From contig CM038915.1 of the NCBI GenBank assembly GCA_021904315.1, forward strand, positions 2,232,001 through 2,296,000: a stretch of 64,000 nt of DNA. Reading direction: 5' to 3'. Below, piece after piece: positions 49,591 to 61,400 of this stretch (positions are counted from its first letter, which is position 1; every line of letters begins with the position of its first letter). The notes under the pieces are model-generated. The model had not been told where the DNA came from. It worked only from the letters and a program-made list of their open reading frames with translations, and searched no databases. This DNA is from Sphagnum magellanicum (taxonomy: Eukaryota > Streptophyta > Sphagnopsida > Sphagnales > Sphagnaceae). The position numbers and the translations under genes were made by a program.

Positions 49591-50779
49591 TCGAACTAAT
49601 TTCTAAGATTCTAGTCTAAGTAGTGGCTAGGTCAATCACTAATAATAATATCACTAATCTTGCAACCCATGATTAATTAATGTAATTCCAAATCTGATGC
49701 TCTTATTCCATCATGCAGGGTTTCTTTTCTAGATATAGTTATAAATTATTAATTGATATTGCATGGACCAATTTGTCATCAACTGATTTAGATAGTAGTG
49801 ACTTAAATTTGGGTGAATAATCAATTAATTGCAACCTGCTGTTTTTGGAATTATTGAAAGTTGCTCCTTAGTGAACAATGGGTATGGTTGTAGCCATCTA
49901 AAGGTGGTAGCCATATAAATTTAAACCTGTTTACAATTTCATTGTGCAGCTAACTTAATTGCAAGTAATTGTGGGTTTCAATTCATTTCTCTAGATCATG
50001 TTCTCATCCATGATATTAATCAAGATCCCAGTTATACAATGCGGTCATAATTTGGGTACTTAAATGTCTTGGTGTTGCCTTCAATATCCAATACCAGTCA
50101 GTGTGTAGGCCCATTTATGTTCAATAATCAGGGTCTTACTGGTTCTTTGGATGGGTCATTGGGTTGGTGGTTGGGGAACTCTGTTGTTACTAGTGTTGGC
50201 CCGGTTTCTGTGCCCACATCTGGACCCAAGTTGAAGAAACAGACCTTTGGCCTGTCTTCGTGGACTTGAACTGGGCTGCCTTAGAACTGGACATTGCGGG
50301 TATATGTGAACCTGGACCTTTTGCAAAATGAGACCTGACAAGTTTGGAGTTTTTTTTTCCAAGGCTTGGGTCAAAGGGTTAGATTATTGTTAGGGTCTTA
50401 GGTCCTAGCTTATGAAGCTTTAATATTTAAAGGCATGCATCTCTATTTGCAACACTAAAATGGCCTTCATAAAAAATATGTCAGATGCAATCCAACCTTT
50501 AAATAGTGTTAAACTCAATCTAAACAAATTTGGACATTACTACAGCCATACAAGTCACCAAAGCTGAAACAAATGAGGGTAAATATCATTGAAGGCAAAG
50601 AGTTGCATCCTGTGTCAAAGTGAAGATCATGTTTCATGGGGATCCCAAAGGCAAATCAAGGCCTATGAAGCCTTTACATATATATATATATGGTCAATAG
50701 GCACACTCCCAAGGAGGATGAGTTGAAATGCAACTTCAATTGTTTAAAAACAATCCGAAACCTGAAACCAGGCATAAAC
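49591..50779. other. Intergenic DNA downstream of the protease
   Basis: This holds the protease 3' untranslated region. A short TATATA run lies near 50680. No gene or element is recognised up to the hAT element at 50780. Confidence 0.55.
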
Positions 50780-51478
50780 CAGTTTTCGATGGTTCTCGCT
50801 TTTTTGTGAGAACCCTCCGGTTTCGGTTCTCTCACTCATGTTGTAAGAACCTCATTGATTCTCTAATATATAAACAAATTTGGGCTGGTGAGAACCGATC
50901 AGGCTACCCAAAAAAAATTCAAACGCACCCGGTTCTCAGATAAGTCGGTTCTCATATATATACAACGACAACCAGTTTTCACAACCTGATTATTAAAATT
51001 TTCATTAATTAAAATCAGTTTTAATAATTCAATTACTTCATCACACGAAAAAAGCAACATCATGCAAGAAAAGCAACAGCAACAGGAAAAGAATAAAAGC
51101 AATGAGAAAAAAGCAATGGGAAAAAAGTAATAGTAATAAAGAGAAGAGTAATAGCAGTATAAGAAACAAAGTAATAGCAACAGGAGAAGAGTAGCAGTCG
51201 TAAGTGAAGAAGCACAAGAGGAACCAATAAATGATACAGAGAACTCTAAGAACCGGATTTGATTTCTGTGAGAGAACCTGTCCGGTTCTCCAAAAAAGTA
51301 TACATGTATACATTTGAATCGGTTCTTATAACCGGTTCTCGATCAGGTGAGAACCTGAGGTCGGTTTGAAGTTCGGTTCTCACATTAAGAAGTGTCAGTC
51401 TGTTCTCACATTTAAAAGTGTCAATCGGTTCTCACCGGATAGAGAACCGGGGCAGCATTTGAAAACCGCCCAACACTG
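50780..51478. mobile_element. 699-bp non-autonomous hAT element
   Basis: It begins CAGTTTTCGATGG and ends ACCGCCCAACACTG. It is flanked by GCATAAAC and GCATGAAC, an 8-bp duplication with one mismatch. The interior is rich in GGTTCTCAC and GAGAACCGG words in both orientations and in a purine-rich AGCAACAG-like tract. There is no coding capacity. The right end matches that of the large hAT element at 53034-57363. Confidence 0.8.
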
Positions 51479-51487
51479 GCATGAACC

Positions 51488-53033
51488 CAGTGTTGATCGG
51501 TGTCATAAAGCTTAAAAATCGTTTAAATGAGAATCAACAGTCTAAAACATTGGACTTGACACCAAAATCGATGGGTTTTTATTTTTAGAGTATTTCATTG
51601 ACCTGAAATCAAAAGGTTTTCCACTTTATAAAGGAATTCTAGACTTTGGTTCAATGAGTCTTCTAAAAATCAAGAACCAATCAAGAATGTTTGTTACATT
51701 CATCAGTTCCATCAATTTTTTTGTAATAGCTTTAATTGGAACAAGAGGTTCTACCAAATTCTAGAAAAAAAATTGGAACCAGGACCAGAAGTCCTTTTTG
51801 AAAGCTAGAGCCAAATAATGCTCCATTTGGAGCTGTATATATTCACAAGATAAATACAATGATCAACAAAAATGCCAATAGTATTGGATTGGTTGACCAC
51901 AATGATTGCGTCAATGAATACTCTATGTTTCATTCAGTGTTATTTCATCCAGTACACAGTGATAGAGGCCTGGATAAGGGGTGTAGGTGGAGATGCTCTA
52001 AATAAATTGAAAAAACCACCTTTTTAATTATAAAATGTTACAGGGAATAGAAACCAGCTAACAATCAAATCGAGCACAGAAAGTATTCCACATATTTGGA
52101 ACATTTAAAAGCCCTTTTAATTATGTGTACCATACTGGCACACAAGGGCTTTTGAATGTTCCAAATTGCTTCCCTAGGTACTTTAATCCGTTCGGGTTCA
52201 ACCCTTAAATGCACTTGGGACAATTTTCCTGCTGTGACAATTGTTAAGCTTTCAATCTGGTAAAGTATAGAATACATGAAACACAGCTCTCTTCCACAGT
52301 TACATGGGTGATGCATGCCCCTTAACTTCAAGGGTCTTCACCGGGTAACAAAAATCTCCAAACCAAGAAAGCAAGTAACTCCCCAACATTAAATCAGCCA
52401 TGGGTCTTAAATGTGGCAGTACAGAAGTACTGCTGCATTTCATTTCTCATTCCTGCCCAGTTGCCTGATTTAAATGTATCTGGTGAAGACTAGACACATT
52501 TTGTTGTTGCCTGGACACACTTGGGGTGTGTAATGTACGCTACTGAATCGTTCAGTAACGTCCATTACACACCCCAAATGTGTTTAAGGCATCACTCAGT
52601 GTATTTTAGAAAAATCAGGCTAATGGCGGACATTGAAAAAAGAAATGCAGCAAGACGTATGTACTCCTAAATTTAAGACCCACGACTGAACTAACATTGG
52701 GGCTGAAGCCCCATGTGTATACAAATAAGCTCTCATTTGCTCCCATAAGAGACAAACTTGATGAAACCCTGCCAATCATAAATAAACCAAAGCATGCAAA
52801 ATAGAGGGAATACAAAGATCAAAATGGAAGGACCCACCTCCAAGAACACAAAAGAACCACCTGAGAGGGCAAACCACAAGGGGAACATCAAACTTTTGTT
52901 TATTGGTTGCTTGTTGAAATCCTCTTTGACGGGTGTTCTACACAGTATTTGACTCTACAGCCTTTTTGGTTTGTTTGACTTTGATCTTACATTGGTCTGA
53001 CATCCTTTTTGGTTGCTTTGACTGTGAATATAC
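51488..53033. other. Intergenic DNA with an isolated hAT-like end and a snap-back hairpin
   Basis: A hAT-like left end CAGTGTTG starts at 51488, just past the duplication of the previous element, with no matching right end found. The 82-nt hairpin at 52509-52590 is listed separately. No gene is recognised. Confidence 0.5.
52509..52590. repeat. 82-nt near-perfect snap-back hairpin
   Basis: Arms 52509-52547 and 52551-52590 pair almost throughout around the 3-nt loop TCG. The perfect core is GGGGTGTGTAATG with its complement. A few mismatches and one indel lie near the base and the loop. It could be a foldback MITE or a small-RNA source. Confidence 0.7.
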
Positions 53034-53509
53034 CAGTGTTGGAGAAAAAATGAGAGAATCAAACAGGGTTTCAAGCTGGTTCTCGGTTTGAATCCCTGAA
53101 AGGAATTACATTGAGTGATACCCTTTATGAAACCTGGCTGCAGGGTTACATATAATGTGAGAACTGGGCCTTTGAAACCCTGATCAAATACGTATTTTAA
53201 TTTTATTGAAACCTTGGCAGGGTATTAAAAAAAAATCAGGGTCAGGGTTTCAAAGTTTAGAATTAATTAGGGTGTTAGTAGGTCAACAGTTAGTAGGGTT
53301 TAGTCTTTGGTTGTTTAGTCAATATTTAGTTCATAATTAATTTAGGGTTTAGTTAGGTTTAGGGTTTAGCAAGCAAGTAGCGCCACTTGCTGCTTGCTAT
53401 AAAGCAAGTGTTTTAGAGTTGCTTACTCATTGTGTGTGAGTTTGTCTCATTTTCTTGGATATTCTTTTTTTTCTTGCTTAATTTAATGTGCTTGATTAGT
53501 TTCTTTGTT

Positions 53510-53860
53510 TAGTGTTGCTCTTGCTCAACCTTCTACTTTGCTTTTTTATGTTGCTTCGCTCTTCTTGCTTAACATGTTGCTCCTCTCATCTTGCTCAAGC
53601 TACTCCACTCTTCTTGCTAAACTTGTTGTTCCATTCCTTTTGTTCAACCTGCTACTCCTCTTACTCAATTTGTTGTTCCGCTCCTCTTACTCAACCTATT
53701 TTGCTCGTTTTACCCGACCTACTATTCCACAGCTCTTGTTCAACTTGCTCCGCTTTTCTTGTTCAACCTCTTTATTTAGCTACCTCTTTGTTATGCTTGT
53801 GATTTTGTTGTTCTTTGCTCCTCTTGTTTGATCGTGCTACTTTACTCCTCTTGTTTTAAA
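53510..53860. repeat. Pyrimidine-rich degenerate minisatellite in the hAT 5' region
   Basis: Words such as CTCCTCTTGCTCAACTTG and TTGTTCAACCT recur every 25-35 bases. The repeat keeps two frames open and creates false Leu/Ser-rich proteins. Confidence 0.75.
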
Positions 53861-54279
53861 TTGGTACTTCTCCCCCCCACCTTTTCTCTTTTGCAGGTGT
53901 GGAGTGTGGAGGAGCAATCCAAATTCAAATTTTTCAAATTTAAATTCTTTTTGGCCAAACTTGGAAGGTGAGAATTTTTGTGTTCAATTTTTGTTTATTG
54001 ATGAGTTTTTTTAATTATGCATGTTTTTGGGAAATGGTGGTTAATAATGTGTTTTTTTTTTGTGTACAAATTATTTGAATATTGTACATTTAATTATACA
54101 CATTGCATTTCATTTGCATAATTTCATTGTGTATTTTTTGAGCACATTGCAAATTTTTTTCTTTCAATTTTTTGTAAATGTTTATGTTGATTTTCATATA
54201 GCTGACAGAATATTATTTTGGCAAAAAACATACTTATTTTTTATTTTTTCCTTGAAGGAAAATAATATTCTGGTAGAAA

Positions 54280-56875
54280 ATGGGGGAGTCAAATCAAAAT
54301 GAAAATTAAATTTTGATTGAAAAAAATCAAACAAATGAAAAATGAAATGGACATTGAAAAAGATGTGGAAAGAGGAGAATGTGCAAATGTGCAAACAAAA
54401 AATAGTAGAACTGAAAAAAATGGGAAAAAATTAATGAAGAAAATTTACAAAAATTACATGATCAAAGAAAATTTTGGAAAGGGCATAATAAAAATTCTTT
54501 ATGTTGGGCATTTTATTGTGAATGATGGGAAAGAAGTTGAAGTTGCATCTTTGCATCCCATCAAGCCATGAGATGTATTTTATGTTATGATAGTGCAATA
54601 AATATTTCTAATGCAAGAACTAAAGAAAGAAAAAGATTAATAACTTATTCTAAAACTTATGGTATAACTATTTTTAAAAAACAAGTAAATGTAGATCATT
54701 CTTTAATTGTGAAATTTTTTGAAGAAGAAATTAATTATGAAATAATAGGAACTATTGAAAGACAACCTATAAAAAAAGGCCAAATGTTCCAACAAGTGCA
54801 ATATCTATTTTTTTTGTTATAAAAGAACTTTTCAAAAAGGACGATGTGTAGCAAAAAAACTTTTTGCAAGACCTTGACCTTTTGATTGTGAAAAATAACT
54901 TACCATTACAGTTTGTTGAAAATGTATGGTTTAAGTGTTTAACATTACATTTGTCTCCTAGAATTAATGTTCCTTTCTAAAAAAATAATTTTCTCAAGAA
55001 ATATTACTTAAACTTGATGGAGAAAACAAAACAAATATATGTTTTGCCAAAATTAACAAATTGTATTTGTGCCATAGCAAGTTTTGACTTATGGATGTCA
55101 AAGGGTGTGCATGATATATTTGCTCTTGTTATAAACTTTTTGGGATCTAATTGGCAACCCAAACAAATAACTATTGGTTTGTTTGAAACAACAAAAATTA
55201 CTAGGCAAACATTAACTAACAATTTGACAAAATTGTTTGATCAATATGGGCTAAGAAACAAAATCATTGCCTATGTTAAGGATGATGGCTCAAATTTAAA
55301 TACTATGACAATTGCTTTAAAATCTTTTGTAAATTGTGAAGTTTTTAATTTAGATGGAATTTTTTAAGGTGTTTGTTTTGGCCATGATTTTTCCAAAACA
55401 TGCCACTATGTTACTATTAATGAAAATGTTTGTAAGAATCTATAGTTTCTTTCAATCAAATTTACGTAGTTAGATTTGCAAAAATGTATAACTTGGCCTA
55501 AAAAATCTAGAAAGGGTAAAAAAGAATGGAACAAGGCTTGTTCAGATTCTAACTTGCCTCCAAGAAAGTTAAATATTCCAATGAACAAGGTGATTATTTA
55601 ATCTATTGCAATTTATTTTTTAAATTATTATCTTTTTTGTTTCTTGTTGATCTATTATAGTTAAATCTTATAACATTGGAATTTGAAATTTTTTTACAGA
55701 TTTGCTAACAAAATTATTATGTTTCAAGAAGCCTTGTAATTGAAGGATGCAATTATTTTTTGTTATAGTAAGCAAAATACTATTAGAATAAGTGGAAGAG
55801 TTCCTCCTCTTTTTACTTAGCATATCTTTAAAATAATTGTGGATTCCTTATCTCCCATTGTGATTGCTTGTGTTTTGAACCAATCTAAGAGCCACTGGTT
55901 ACTTTTTGATGTATTACAATGTGCCTTTACTATGTGCTTAAAATTTAAGGAAGAAATTATAAAACCAATTGCACCAATCAATTTGATTAATGTTGATTCT
56001 AGGATAGCTTTTGAGTTATCTTTCTTTGCTTCCAACATCAGAAGTGAAGTTTATGGTGTTTTGGATCACATTAATTAAAGCATGATCAATTAAACACTTT
56101 GTGATACTTGTTTACATAAATGGAAAATAGTCATAAAATACACCTTCATATAATAAAATTTAAAATATTATTTATTCCAATGATCAATATGGGCATGTTC
56201 TTTGACTTTATGCCAATGATATTAAAAAATTACATGTTTAATGTCTATTTAAGTAGATTTTTCACAACTGCAAATGAATTTTTCTACTTTCTTGGATATT
56301 GTTGTTTTCAAATATACTTATGTGCTTTCAACTATCACTTTTAAAGTAATAATGAATCAACCTTTCTAATGTAAAAGTATTTTTGAACACATTTTGGCTA
56401 ATATGTTTCAAAAATATTTTTAACCTACTTTTATTATACGAAAATTTCCCAAACTTTGTATACAACAAATTATAAACCCACTATTGAACAACATGATGGT
56501 TTCATAATGATTGAAAATATTTTGACTCTACTTTCTTGCATTTATGTGCAAAAATATGATTGCATGAACAATTATTACTTTCTATGTCTAATTGATCGTG
56601 CTTTCACCCTTTGATATTTTCAACAAACTAAATCCACAAGTCAGCCATCAAAAGAACTTGTCACTAGGGAATTATTGATTTTCAAACATTACCAAGTGAA
56701 TCCCAAAAACATCAAGTGCCCTCTTCAATGGTGGGGAAAGCATGAAGTCATGTTTCTTACAATTGGTTTTTTGGCTTGTCAAATCTTAAGCATTGTAGGG
56801 TCACAAATTGAAACAAAAAGATTTTGTTCTTTAACAGGCATACTTACAAATCTTAGGAAATGTCATTTATAATCA
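54280..56875 (+). pseudogene. hAT transposase remnant
   Basis: Fragments follow the order of a hAT transposase. 54317-54571 is an N-terminal piece (FGKGIIKILYVGHF, ASLHPIKP) where a BED-type zinc finger would end. 54568-54822 begins with CILCYDSAIN and holds NVDHSLIVKFFEEE. 55014-55367 is the conserved core with SFDLWMSKGVHDIFALVINF and KIIAYVKDDGSN. 55690-56080 continues it. 56640-56872 is the hAT dimerisation end with CPLQWWGKHEV and GSQIETKRFCSLTGILT. Frameshifts separate the pieces, and in-frame stops are common in the 55370-55850 and 56080-56640 gaps. It encodes no working enzyme now. Confidence 0.85.
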
Positions 56876-57371
56876 GAAACATAAAAATTCGATTTTTGTA
56901 AGCAAAAGTTGACCAAATGATCCTAGAGATGGATGTAAACTACCTTCCAATTTAGTAGAGTTAATTCAAAAAATAAATAGGTTTTGAAAAGGAGTTAGAA
57001 GAATTTGAAGGTTCATTTGAATAAGATGAAATAGTGGACATATAATATGTTGAATTTTTTTTAGAATTTTCATGTTTTGTGCAATTTTGTTATTTTTGAA
57101 CATTAAAAGTTAATTTTTGAGATAATAAAATTTCTAATAACCAGTATGTGAAAATTGCCTTTGAAAACCGACTAGTATCACATGTTAGAGAATTGGTGCT
57201 TTGAAACCTAGGTAAAATTATTTTTTGCAAATTTTTGAAGCCTTGCCTGGGTCTTGAAAATATGAAAATAAAAATTTAAAAAAGAACTGAGTCGGGTCTT
57301 TCAAAATAGTTTCATACCCCGACCCGATGGTTATCATAAAAACTAGAGACCCGCCCAACACTGGAATATAC

Positions 57372-58460
57372 ACCCTTCAGGGTTTTTGGGTTTTCCTTTT
57401 CAATCTTCTGACCCAAAAGGTAATCATCACAAGAAGATTTAGCCAAATTTGGCTATAGACCAGATATGAAAGTTATACTTAAGCTACCTTCCCAAATGCT
57501 CAAATCACCATTCTTTTTTGTTGTGTGTGTGTGAAATTTCACACTGAAGAAGAATTCTTTGAATTTATTGCCTCAAATTCAATGATTTTCTTTTAATCCA
57601 AAGTTTTTTAAAAAATTCACGAAAATCTATAAAATTACTAGATTTCTAAATATGGTTCAAGTAGGTAGCCAGAAATATAAGGGGATATATATATTTTTTT
57701 CCTTTCATATTTTGTTAACAGCCAAATTTGGCTAAATCAGCTTATGGATGATCACCAAATTGGCTACATCACAAAATTGAATAAAAAACACACACCAAGG
57801 CTGGAACCTTTTGGAGAAATCTGCATATGTAGAAATGTTTTTTCCAAAATCTGCCAAATTAAGGCCATTATTTTCACAATCTATCTGTTGTAAGCCACCT
57901 TCTCACAAGTGAAAATTTGGCTCCTAAATGTATCTTGAGAACAACACAATCTACATCTTTTGGAGCCAGTTTTATAAAAAAATCATCCCTGGATTATTAT
58001 TGTTTTTATTTATTTTTTTTGTTTATCAAAGAAGAAACTTAGTTTCTTCCTTGGGTCAAGAACCTGAGGATTCAACCCCCTGAGCAGTAGTGTGCTTGAA
58101 ATCTGAAGAAAGCTGACAGGTAGTGTTTGTCATTCCTGAACAAAGTTCTCCTTCTCAAGTTAGCCTCAAACTTCAAAAATATTAATTTACCCTCAAACAC
58201 TGGATCCACAGCAACTTCTTGTTCATGTGATCATCAGAGCTTGCAAAGTGTCAAAAATGTTCTAGATAGTACAGCATTCACAAACTTGCAAAATTCAACT
58301 AGCCTGCCATTCCTTGAAATAACTCAGATTAACAATACCTAAAATTATCACAAAACATGAGTGAAATTCCTAATAAAACACTGTACTGATCATCATGATC
58401 TACTGTGGTCTACCTATAAATTATATACAACTCATGTTACAAGAGTGACATAATTGGTCA
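57372..58460. other. Intergenic DNA between the hAT element and the receptor kinase 3' end
   Basis: A copy of the GGCTA-ended dispersed repeat lies at about 57510-57795. Minus-strand AATAAA-type words near 58003-58015 could serve kinase polyadenylation, which is weak evidence. No gene is recognised. Confidence 0.5.
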
Positions 58461-61400
58461 CTAGCGAGATAATTCCTCTTCTCCAGGCAGCAATCCCAGA
58501 GTTACAACATGATCCATGCTGCCACATACATTACAGAAGCTGCAGCTGGATTCAACTGCATTATTGTCAAAGTTATTGTTTTGCAAATTGGTCATACAGA
58601 TCTGTTGATGATGATGATGATGATGGTGATGATGAGCTACTGCTGCAGCACATGTTGGACTCATGGTATAAGCACAGCTGCATTGATGATTGTCATGATG
58701 CACAGAATTAGAGCAGCTGCAGCAGACATGATTTTGCAGCTCCTGATGAGGATGATGATGATGATGATGCAAAGAATAAATAGAGCAGCAGTAGTGCAGA
58801 TCATGGTCTTCCAGTAGCTGATCCTGATGATGATCATGCAAAGAATTAGTACTAGAGCAGCTGCAGTGATCATGATCTGCATGAGTCTGATGATCGGCAG
58901 CTGCACTAGTACTGGAGCTTTGAGAATTGAGACTGATGATCTCTCTCAATCGTGTGGTCACTTCTTGCATGGTGGGTCGCTTGGATGGTGACTCCATTGT
59001 GCAGTGGAGAGCAAGTGTGAGAAACTCTTTCACCTGCAAGGGGTCACCGGTTTTAAGAACAACGGTCTCACAGACCTCGTGTTGTCGGTCAGTGGAGAGA
59101 AGGATCCGTACCCATTCTACTAGATTGTTACCCTCTCGTCGTCCTGCATAATTGAACTCCGCTGCAGTGGGTCGCTTGCCGGAAACCAGCTCCAGTAGCA
59201 CAACACCGAAGCTGTACACGTCGCCTTTGGTGGTAGCTTTCCATGTCTGGCTGTACTCGGGAGCAACGTAGCCAGGAGTGCCGGCAATGATGGTGCTCAC
59301 ATGCGTGTTGGATAAGTCCAGCAGCCGTGCTAGACCAAAATCCGTCAATCGTGCCTCAAAGAACTCGTCTAGCAGGATGTTGCTCAGTTTGATGTCGCGG
59401 TGAATGATCATCGGCACACATTCATGGTGCAAGAAACAAAGCCCGGATGCAGTGCCATAAGCGATGCGCAGCCGAGTCGCCCAGTTCAGTGCAGCTGCTT
59501 TCTCGGGGCTCTCATACAACCAGTCGTCCAGGCTTCCGTTTTGCATGATCTTATACACAAGCAATCTCTCCATGTGCTTGTTGCAGTAGCCCAACAACGG
59601 CACCAGATTCTCGTGTTTGATGTTGCCGAGAGTCTCCATCTCCGCTTGGAACTCGCGATCTCCCTGTGCGCCGCTCTGTATCAGCTTCTTGATGGCGACT
59701 TCAGCGTTGTCGGGTCCTAGCTTCGCCTTGTACACGATCCCGAAACCTCCGTCACCGATGATGTTCGCTTCACTGAAGCCATCTGTCGCCAACATCAGGT
59801 CTGAGTACGTGAGGGATTTGAGGCACTGCAACCCGAAGGACGCGACAGGGATTATAGTATTATTCTCGTGGAGATTCTTCGTCCTGAAAGAGGAGAATCT
59901 TCGACTACTAGACTTAGACGATTTGCCTCCATGATCATAATGCTGATCCGCAGCTTTCATGCACACGAACTGGAAAGTTTGCTTCTTGGCGTTACTGGAA
60001 TTCCATTTGGTAATACACCAAAACACTGACGCTGCTAAGATCAATGCTGTGAGCGAGCTGAATGTGCTGATGAGAAGGATCATCAGCCGTATATTGGCCT
60101 TCCGCTCTGATTCCGATCCCACGGCTGAAGACGGCGGAACCGGGTGCAGAATCGGCGCAGGACTAGGAGCAAGGGGACACTGTTCCGGGAGATCGTCTCG
60201 AGAGCCCCATGCAGAAGCATTCATGTGCCAGATTGGGTTCGGGTTGAAGCACAGCTTTGTATCCCCGAGGTACACATCAGGATCGAAGGTCGAGAACTGG
60301 TTCAACTCCGGCACGGGTCCCGTCAAGTCTGGATTGTACGAGATGTTGAAGCGGGAGAGAGAAGTCAAGTTGATGATTCCTGCGGGAATGGATCCAGACA
60401 AGTTGTTGTAGGAAAGATCCAGAATCTCGATACTTTGGGACAAGTTCTCAGGAATGAAACCGTCGATGTGATTGCGGCTGACGTTGATGACATAGGCTTG
60501 GAGATTGTCTATGCTCGCGGGAATCTGCCCGGACAAAGAATTCTCACCCACGAACAAGCATGCCAATTTAGACTGCGAGCTGAATTCTGGAATGGGTCCT
60601 GTCAGATCGTTGCTAGAGAGTTGCCAGTAGCTCAGAGCCACTGCCTCCGTTTGCCCTTGCAAAATCGTGTGCCACCCAATCTGGCAAGACTCTCGGTTCA
60701 AGATCCAGGCCAGATTCGTGAAGGGAGGATCGTACCCGGGTATCCAGCTCGCGAGAATGGAGCACTCGCTCAAATCCATCGGCGGCCATGGCAGATCCAT
60801 TCCAGCTTGGATGGAATCCATGGTCGCATTTCCACCCATGGAAGAGAAATTCGCTGGAATCACGCCAGACAGCTGATTGCTGTAGAGATTCAGCCACAGC
60901 AAGCTACCACAGTTGGACAACTCCGCAGGAATCGATCCTGTGAGCAAGTTCTGCGACAGCTGCAACCATACGAGATTCTGTAGATTCCCTAGCGATGCAG
61001 GGATGCTTCCTGTCAGCTGATTCTCCGACAGATCCAGTCCGCGTAGAGATGAAAGAAGCCCGATACTCGAGGGGATGCTTCCTGTGAATTGGTTCCTTGA
61101 CAGTCTGAGAAAATGCAAAACACCCAAGCTCCCAATCTCCGCAGGTATCAAACCAGTCAGGTTGTTGTCAGCGACATCCAGATGCAACAGAGTTGCGGAG
61201 GTCAGAATCTCTTTTGGAATCCCGCCTGTGAAATTGTTTGTGTGCAGGACGAGATACTGCAAACTCAATCTGCTCAACCAAGCCGGAATGAGCCCAGAAA
61301 AACCATTGCTGCTTGCATCAAGCAAGTTCAGCTTTGAGCAAGCCGTCAGATTCTGTGGGAGGCTTCCATAGAGACGATTGTTCCCTAGCCCCAAGCATTG

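Larger units (their letters stand above)
53034..57363 (+). mobile_element. 4.3-kb hAT DNA transposon with decayed transposase
   Basis: It begins CAGTGTTGG and ends CCAACACTG, inverted ends of 9 bp. It is flanked on both sides by the identical 8-bp repeat GAATATAC (53026-53033 and 57364-57371). Both marks are diagnostic of hAT elements. The 5' part holds a pyrimidine-rich minisatellite, the middle and 3' part a broken transposase. No complete reading frame remains, so it cannot move on its own. Confidence 0.92.

Noticed and set aside
51041-51313. Minus-strand Leu/Phe/Cys-rich open frames
   Set aside because: They come from a purine-rich low-complexity tract inside the non-autonomous hAT element.
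53505-53831. Leu/Ser-rich overlapping open frames that look like membrane proteins
   Set aside because: They are read from a pyrimidine-rich minisatellite inside the hAT element. The repeat alone explains the open frames.
58508-58906. Met-rich plus-strand and Ile-rich minus-strand open frames
   Set aside because: They are other-frame readings of the GAT/ATG repeat that encodes the kinase His-rich tail.
60144-60983. 279-codon plus-strand open frame
   Set aside because: It lies opposite the LRR exon of the receptor kinase and has no domain of its own. The regular LRR codon pattern keeps the antisense open.
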